Shown one piece after another: positions 57,040-64,000 of a stretch of 64,000 bases of DNA. The notes under the pieces are model-generated. The model was not told the DNA's origin. It was given only the letters and a program-made list of their open reading frames with translations, and ran no database searches. Position 1 is the stretch's first letter. The number at the start of each line of letters is the position of its first letter. Source of the DNA: Priapulus caudatus (taxonomy: Eukaryota; Priapulida; Priapulimorpha; Priapulimorphida; Priapulidae); assembly GCF_000485595.1 (NCBI RefSeq), contig NW_014577246.1, positions 273,666 to 337,665 of the forward strand. The letters run 5' to 3'. A program made the translations under genes and the position numbers.

Positions 57040-59201
57040 TTAGCAGGTAGCTTGTGCGAGCACGACTGTTGTGACGGCATTGCTATCGAACTGTTCTTGA
57101 AGCATGTTAAACTGTTCCTCTGTCGCACTATTCACGAGACCCTGTAAGGTGAATGCGATTACAGTTTTTACCGTATTAGGTCTGCAGTAAATAAATCCAC
57201 ACCACTCCCCTCGAAATCATAGCTATTCACGATGAACAATATAACAGCTGTACAGCCCGTACACATTTCCATCACCGCCCTCGTATCTTCCCATCTGCGT
57301 GTACAAAATAAAATCTTGGGTTTTTCATATTTGGTGGGATGGCATGTGTCAGAACTTGGTTTTTTAGTGTGCGGCCCCTTATTATATCACAAAACATCGA
57401 CACAAGTTTATGTCTGGCTCGTTACAACTTTCATCAAGTACCATTTCTTCCACGTCACGTATGGTTGATGTGAATGTATACCCAGCGCCCTATTCTTTAT
57501 ACTATCAAGAGTAGATAATAACACCGGTAGGAATTTTCTATTATGGACTCTTGATAATACCAAAGAGCCTATATAGGTTCTTTGATAATACCAAGACTTC
57601 ATAATAGAAAGTCTTCTAGATAGTCTTCTATTATGGATTCTTGATATTACCTATTATTAGCTCTTGATACTATGGACACCTCCCCCACTAATGTCGGCAA
57701 CACGTAGGCTTAGATACAAATATCTCGAAAAATGGCCTAAATATCTTGCCGGAAATTCTCCAAAAAATCTCTAAATATCTCAATTTTTTTTCTAAATATT
57801 CCCAATTTTTTTCGCGCACGCCCATAAACGGAACTATCCCGCGGCGCTATATCAAGCACGGGGCGACTGGGAGTGTGTCTCTAAATATCTCAATTATTTC
57901 AACATAATGTCTTTTAAACATATTTATTTTGTGTTATTTTGAAAACAGTTTGCACCACTGGATGGTTTTTCTTAACAGAAAAAGACAAACTCATCCTTGC
58001 AAATCCTTAATATTTGAGAAAATTGGTTTATCCCTAAATATTAAAGGAATTTTCTAAATATCCAGATTTTTCTGAATATCCCGAAAACTTCTAAATATCT
58101 AAAAAAATATCCGGATATTTGTATCTAAGCCCTAGCCAACAACGCAAGCAGGCGCGCCTTTGTGAGTCACCTGAATGACAGTCATAGCCGCGGTAACGTT
58201 CGATGCCCCCGTCGTTTGGCTCTTGTAGTACTGCTGGGCCCAAGATGTGCCGATGATTCGCTAAGCCTTCAGCTCCAGACATCCAACCATATAGTGGGCG
58301 ACCTCAATTCCAATCTAAGAATCCACGAAATTACACCCGCCTGTCTATTGTTTGCGGTATAATAACTATATTAATGTTTATTTATTTAATTTAATTTAAA
58401 ATTTAATTATTTAGATTTAATGATTTAACGGTTACATGATTAAATCTCAATCAACTAACGGTGATGCATGTGTATTTAGTTGAGCCCAACAGTTGACGTG
58501 TGCGGACGACGAATATAAATCTATTAGTTTTCTGCCTTCTATATCTGCGTAATCTGTAATACGTGAGCGATACGTTTACCGAACACGAGCGTCATGTATG
58601 ATAGTACCCTTCTTTGAGGCGCCCTTTTATAACATAGTTCCCAAGCAACACCGCCTGCGTTTTGTATTGTAAGGTGTTCTCTCTCTTTATTCTGCCTGCA
58701 GCGCCTTCGAACTCCTTGTCTCACACGCACATCCTGTAGGATCAGTTAATATATATGCGCGCTAATATAACAGCGATCTATCAATATTGGATGATCTGCA
58801 TCTATGATAGACTCCTGATAAGATATAGACATATTGTATTCAGATTAACGACAAGTCAACAAACTCTTACCGTGATGTTATTCAAACTTATGGACAGTAA
58901 TATAAAGTTCGTTATTTATAATATATGTTAACGACTTTTGTTATATCGTCATACATATCGTCCAGGAGCTATGATAATCAAGAAAGGAGTATGACAGACC
59001 GTCTTCTATCAGCAGCTAGATAATAGAAGGACTATAATAGAAGAGCTCTTCTATTAACATCTATCCTGATATCGTCCAATACTACGGACACAGATCGAGC
59101 GTTTCCACATACGCCTACGCCCTCGTCTTTACAGCCTCAGTAACAACAGGCGCCTTGTCGAGAAGCGGGTTGTGCCCAATCTGGAACGATAATATATATC
59201 T

Positions 59202-59261
<60 letters not shown>

Positions 59262-60884
59262 TGCGTGCGTGTGTGCGCGCGTGTGTGTATGTGTGTTTTA
59301 TAATCCATAATATATCTCACACATTCATTCAAGTCCAGTGCACTTATGTAATAGTTAATAGGCTCTCGGTAGACCTACTATGTGCTAGTTATACTCCATG
59401 TTAATTTGACGGGTAGGTGCATTTGTGCGACCGCTTCTTGAGCATAATCATAGTGCGAAATGTTATTTCAACTGAATTTCTATGACTATTGATTATTATT
59501 CGAAAGTACGTTACCAAAAATATACCACTAAGCCTAATATTGCCATATCGTGGAGACTACGATAATATCAATAATCAGCCCACTATTACTGTTCTTTCTT
59601 GTCCGACGAAGCCGTCAACATTCTTTATTTTGTTGAGAATTTTTTTGTTTCTTACTACCTTCAGCACTTTGAGGATTTCATTTTCATCCAGCGCCTTTGC
59701 GATGGCGCCCATGCCATCGGCTGGCAAACGATTGTTGCTCACGTCTAGATGACGTAATGTACCGTTGACCCGGATGATCTCAGCGACAGCTTTCGACGAC
59801 TCTGCTCCAAAACCGTTCATCGACAAATTGGCTTCTTTTAGGAGCGTATTTCCCTGCGATTGTTTGTCAAAGAGAGATCACGTTGAAAGTCCTTGCTGTT
59901 AAACGACGCGTTGTGCACATTTCATCTGTCAACGTATTCTGAGTGGTACTCACAATACCTCTTCTCGTAATAAGGCAAGAAGGTGCCCACCTCAATCATC
60001 CACAACGGTATATAATATAGAGAACTGGGGATGTTTTAGGTTTATCTTTTCATACCATAATCATATGACATTATCGTTAAAAAATATGGCACTGAAAATT
60101 TGCGCGAGAGTTTATTTTGTCATAAGGTAGTGTGATTATGCATGACACGAAGTATTTGCTAGTCTAGTACTGGATAAATTAGCGTTTGGATGCGCATTGT
60201 GAGCCTTTAATAGCTGTAGATGAATATCCAACCTTTATTCCTTCGCAAATCGCCAAGGCTCCCTTACGACGGAAATGGTTCCAGCTAAGGTTGATGTATT
60301 CTAACGTTTCGTTTTCTCCTGTGTAAGGTGATATCAAGAGTGAATAATAATAGATCTATTATTATTATGATTATGATTATAATCAATTATTATTCACTCC
60401 TGGTGATATGTTTAGTAACTAGAACAATAAAGCGACAGCAACTAATCTCTACGACAGCTAGACAAACGTTTGAAAATCACAATACTACTAGTAAACATAG
60501 AGGAAGTATAGGTAGAGGCAGTTCACCAATGGCCGCGCCTAGCAAGACTCCTCCTTCCTCGCTGAATTCGTTTCTACTCAAATCCAGATGTTGCAATTGC
60601 CGGTTTTCCTGTAAACGGAGAACATTGCGTCATTTTTGCAATAATAGTTTGTGGGAGCAATTGCACGTGATATTAGAAAGACAGCAAAAGTTCCACGAAG
60701 CATATGGCTCCATCACTATGATTAGAAATGGAATATTCGTATCTAGTGGTGATAATTTTCTTTATAATGCACTTGCCAGTATAGCTTGTGATAGGCATTC
60801 GGCGTCTTTGTCTTGAAGCATATTACCTGAATCAAATTTGCATCATCTTAACGCAGTCAGAAAGACATCTACTAAGGCGCGCGC

Positions 60885-60949
<65 letters not shown>

Positions 60950-62971
60950 CGCGCGCGCGCGCGAGCGGCAAATTCAGTGTGTACAGTGTATAACTCCCCG
61001 TGCTAAAGTACGTAGGTAAAGTTACTTGTCAGTATAATTCCCATTTTTAATGTATTCTTAACCGGCAAGAAATTTAGTTTCTTCACGGTAGTATTGATCA
61101 CAACATTTCAGCGATGGCCTTGGGCTCCCTTACTGCGCAGATCGGTTGTCCGCCAGACCTGTAATCATATGTAGTGCGTAACAATGCCAGTTGTATCCTA
61201 TTTACCGCTCCATTATACTTGGCATCGGATTGATTATCTGCCGTCACAGGGCTCACGGGTACTACCATCACTTTCGATTATATATATCAAGACCAAAATC
61301 TTCATACCAAATCGGCCTATAGCAGTTCTCCTTTGAGCATTAAACTCACCTAACCAATTGCGTCGGAGGTTTAGGACAAGCGGAAAAAAAAAAAAACTAA
61401 TGAAATTTGTGTACCCTATCATGCAGATAAAGAAAAAGCACAGTTACGGCATACATTTCATCTAGCAACTTCGAATTAAGAGTGGCGGGTAGCGAGGAAT
61501 CAAATTATGGATAAAGACCCACAACAGCTTACTAAAGTGAGAACTGCCTCATCAAATAGGTACGCGTATATTCAACTGCGAAAGGCACTGCGCGCGGATC
61601 TTTAGTTTCTGGAATCTTCACTTATATATGGAATTAAATTAGACCTTGATAGTAACTTTATATCAAATATGAAGGACGTTACCCACATTCGGGTTAATTA
61701 CCGGTATCGTCAAATCCCCGGCACCGCACGTTGTGTGTTACAATGAAGCCAGAGCAGGCTTTCGCGCATCTAGCAGCTATGGAGGCATAGGTCCTCGGCA
61801 TCCGGTAAGCAATGCCAATTGCAAAGAGCGCGAGACAGGGCACTTTGAAACCATGAAACTGCGGCGGTATTACGGGCCCTCTAACATAACGAACGCAAAT
61901 CCCCTACAACGATGCTAAAGCAGTATAAACGAAGCCACTATGTCGATGCTTGTAACATCAACGGAGCTCCACAGTAAGCATAGACAGACAGGCCAAATTA
62001 TCAATAGAAGCTAGCCTATACCTCTACCCGAGTCCCGTGGTGCTGTAGGTTCACCACTTCATCTCAAGTGAACGCATAAGTAATGAACACCGGTACTACC
62101 CCTAGCATCTCACACGCATTCCACATATGTCTTTTCGGCCCACTCGCGTCAGATACGCATTCTGTTTATCTGTTATACCTATTAATTACAAGCACGTTAT
62201 ATTCTATACTATCAATACATTTTGTCATCATGGAGTATTGCAGGGACGGATCCATGATTTTTAAAGAGGGTGTCCAAGAAGAAATAAAGGGCACTTTTTC
62301 CTGCTTAATTTTTGTGGTGTTTTAAAAGGCTGCCGAAGGCACTTAGGGGAGGGGGACCTCCCCCAAATTGAAAAAAAATTGGTCTATTCTGAGGGCATCT
62401 GAGCAGTAATTTTTGATGTCTAGAATCCAAGATAGGAATTCCACATTTTTAGGCAAAAATGTATCTTTTAAGCTCATCCCTAATCAGTGAAAATTCACCT
62501 CTGATCGCAACCTAGAACAAAAAATCGGTTGAAAAGAAAACAAAAATGTATCCACATCCGCCCCCGCGGGCCCCGCTGAGACCCCTCTTTTGCCCATTTA
62601 ACCGGTTATTTATCAACGAACTTATATATAATATATATATTATATATTATATATAAATTATATACTAATAAATCTTTATCAGCACAAACTAAGCACTAAA
62701 AAAAATGTGAATTTTTAAGGCATCACCACTTGAAATTAAAGGGGTCCGGACCCCCCGGACACCCTCTTAAATCCGCCCCTGCATTGACTAATAATGTGAT
62801 TCTCGGCGCAGCGACGCAACTCTGCGATGATTTATTCTTTCTCGATGGCAAGCTAGTTTTAAGAAAAGCCCACTTGTTAACGTATCATAATGCCGCTTAC
62901 TTTCATCTTCAGAATCGGTATCTGCAAGAGGATCGAAGATTTTCTGTTCCTCTTCCAAATCTTTTCCCGTG
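57040..62971 (-). CDS. LRRC74-like leucine-rich repeat gene, incomplete and possibly a pseudogene
   Basis: Minus-strand exons joining well in phase: 60826-60777, 60608-60527, 60318-60233, 59853-59659, 59180-59133. They encode ribonuclease-inhibitor-type LRRs: LQHLDLSRNEFSEEGG, LEYINLSWNHFRRKGA, LLKEANLSMNGFGAE, LRHLDVSNNRLPADGMGA, then IGHNPLLDK. This order matches vertebrate LRRC74A/B. Intron 60776-60609 has a GC donor (CTG/GCAAGT). Less certain parts: an acidic N-terminal exon 62971-62901 (GKDLEEEQKIF, DTDSEDE), a partial LRR ending at 61350 (LNLRRNWL), a frameshifted exon 61158-61102, a variable exon 58260-58171, and the last exon 57141-57040 (NSATEEQFNMLQEQFDS) with stop TAA. No start codon exon was found, and at least one LRR exon expected between 61102 and 60826 is missing. 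Function in the family is poorly known; protein binding through LRRs is inferred. Confidence 0.6.
57503..57670. repeat. Series of four joined palindromic elements
   Basis: In order: TATCAAGAGTAGATAATA ... TATGGACTCTTGATA, then ACCAAAGAGCCTATATAGG with TTCTTTGAT, then ACCAAGACTTCATAATAG ... CTATTATGGATTCTTGAT, then a right arm CTATTATTAGCTCTTGATA. The joins read GATAATACC or GATATTACC. It lies in the last intron of the LRR gene. Confidence 0.8.
57705..58134. mobile_element. MITE with TAGGGCTTAGATACAAATATC ends
   Basis: The left end TAGGCTTAGATACAAATATC is the inverse of the right end GATATTTGTATCTAAGCCCTA apart from one base. The interior is full of CTAAATATCTC words. Flanks CAACACG and CAACAACG are close to a duplicated target. 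About 430 bp, with no coding sequence. Confidence 0.8.
59203..59295. repeat. (GT)n and (GTGC)n microsatellite
   Basis: About 18 GT units followed by GTGC repeats and GT again, 23 bp from exon 59180-59133 of the LRR gene. Confidence 0.95.
60332..60408. repeat. Palindromic element (TATCAAGAGTGAATAATAA arms)
   Basis: TATCAAGAGTGAATAATAAT on the left faces ATTATTATTCACTCCTGGTGA on the right, with one mismatch and an AT-rich centre. It starts 13 bp upstream of the acceptor of LRR exon 60318-60233. Confidence 0.85.
60882..60966. repeat. (CA)n flanked by CG repeats
   Basis: About 28 CA units bounded by GCGCGC on both sides (GGCGCGCGCACACG at left, GCTCGCGCGCGCGCGAGC at right). It lies where one LRR exon of the LRRC74-like gene would be expected. 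Confidence 0.93.
61103..61158 (-). pseudogene. Frameshifted LRR exon
   Basis: Between a GATTACAG acceptor and a GTGATC donor, the three frames in turn give LADN, then DLRSKGA, then KAIAEML. Together these are one LRR unit of the LRRC74 kind. The frame changes occur at AACCGAT and GCCCAAG, each explained by one extra C. Either real decay or two homopolymer sequencing errors. Confidence 0.55.
62241..62781. mobile_element. hAT-like MITE with CAGGGRCGGATYYA ends
   Basis: Starts CAGGGACGGATCCATGATTT and its right end read inversely begins CAGGGGCGGATTTAAGAGGG; both continue into GGGTGTCC. CAGGGGCGGAT tips are typical of hAT elements. No clean 8-bp target duplication was found. About 541 bp with an AT-rich interior and no transposase. 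Confidence 0.8.
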
Positions 62972-63110
62972 CTGAATATTACAGAGGTTCTAATATATAT
63001 ATATATATATATATAACAAACATGAGCATCAAACATAGCGAGTAAATAAGTAGTAGTACAACATTTTTTCGAGGAAAAAATTTGAAAAGCTATGCTAGGC
63101 ATATAACATA

Positions 63111-63165
63111 TATCAGGGGTTAATAATGACAATTTTGTCAGTTTGTCGTTATTAACACCCTCTGC
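63111..63165. repeat. Palindromic element (AGGGGTTAATAATGACAA arms)
   Basis: ATCAGGGGTTAATAATGACA faces TGTCGTTATTAACACCCTCTG with a short loop. It is related at both ends to 22357-22443. Confidence 0.7.
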
Positions 63166-64000
63166 ATATATTGTAATGTACCTAAAGTTCCGTCAGTTTG
63201 CCGTTATGACAGAGGAAATGGTCGTCGCGTGGTTAATTCATCAGTCCCAACCACAACCGGTATCAACAAGGACGTTAACCCCCTTTCAGCAAGACGTCGC
63301 CTCAACAACTAAACGTCACTCGTGTCACACAACCGAACCGTTGTCCCCTTTGCTCAACCAACGCCTACTACCTTCTCACCACGACATCACTGTTTTGAAT
63401 ACGATCGCCCATTTGTCATTACGACGATTAGCCTCTTGTCCAACCACGAATGCCTGTCCCTTATCAATCCAACTAACGTCAACAACGCCATTAGGGCTTT
63501 CCTTAACCGCACCTTTTAAATATCTGAAACTAATATTATTAATTAGTACAAAAAAACGTATTTTCTAACTCATTAAAAGCAAACCTTCTCACTTCAAGAA
63601 TTTCGTCGATTCTTCATCATCTACCTTTTAATAACAGTTCGCTTATCATTCAATGCGGGTCATCTTCACCCCAACGTTCGCTGTCGCAATTCCTCGTCGC
63701 CCCATTCACCATCAGTGTGCACACATAACACACAATTTAGGTGGTTGCTCGTCCTCCGTGATTTTTCACTAAATATTCGGACATGGTTTTGCGTTCTATT
63801 TCTCATACATACCGATAATTGATGCTGTACATCGTGATCAAATGTATTTTAGAAGGACTATTTTACGCACGTAGTTTCTAAAATTGGAACAATACGCATG
63901 GACCAACAAGGTAAGATTAATAATAGCTCATAGACAATCAATTTAAGAATGAGAATATATAAAAAAACAACACCATGACTTGCAAACAAGTGTCTACACG
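63166..64000. other. Window end, no recognised gene
   Basis: A 141-residue plus-strand frame (63143-63568) and a shorter minus-strand frame are open here, but neither shows a known domain nor convincing splice sites. The promoter and first exon of the LRR gene may lie here or beyond the window. Confidence 0.35.

Noticed and set aside
63143-63568. 141-residue plus-strand frame
   Set aside because: No recognisable domain, no supporting splice sites, and it starts inside a palindromic repeat.

Overview
The window is nuclear DNA of an animal, most likely an invertebrate. Genes are split into many short exons with GT-AG introns, introns run from a few hundred bases to 8.5 kb, and most of the sequence is AT-rich intron or intergenic DNA full of microsatellites, minisatellites and short non-autonomous DNA transposons. 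The phylum cannot be fixed from the sequence; the encoded proteins resemble both vertebrate and invertebrate members of their families.

Three genes are supported. (1) On the minus strand, 20 exons from 45504 down to 11222 join in frame into an 875-residue LRCH protein: N-terminal leucine-rich repeats, a long charged linker, a C-terminal calponin-homology domain and a final membrane segment. (2) On the plus strand, 11 coding exons from 46150 to 53412 join in frame into a 453-residue cyclin B3. The two genes stand head to head across 645 bp that holds two opposed CCAAT boxes followed by a TTCGAA element, the layout of G2/M promoters. (3) On the minus strand between about 62.9 and 57.0 kb lie exons of a ribonuclease-inhibitor-type LRR protein resembling LRRC74. 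It is tail to tail with cyclin B3. Several exons splice cleanly, but at least one is frameshifted and others were not found, so it is either decaying or affected by sequence errors.

By region: 1-10.5 kb has no recognisable gene and holds several foldback elements and a 20-bp minisatellite. 10.5-45.5 kb is the LRCH gene, with introns that carry about 1 kb of CT repeat, a 146-bp tandem repeat with AGGTCA motifs, an assembly N flanked by a 95-bp duplication, and many small transposons. 45.5-54.8 kb is cyclin B3, with Tigger/pogo-like and hAT-like elements in its introns. 54.8-64 kb is the LRR gene among dense small transposons.

The most unusual signal is a set of more than a dozen near-perfect palindromes of 40-180 bp. 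They share a short terminal signature (TATCARGAG or a close variant, often followed by an AATAAT-type stretch) but have different inner sequences, and in the clearest copies the two arms match each other even where the copies differ. They are scattered through all introns and intergenic DNA and sometimes sit end to end.
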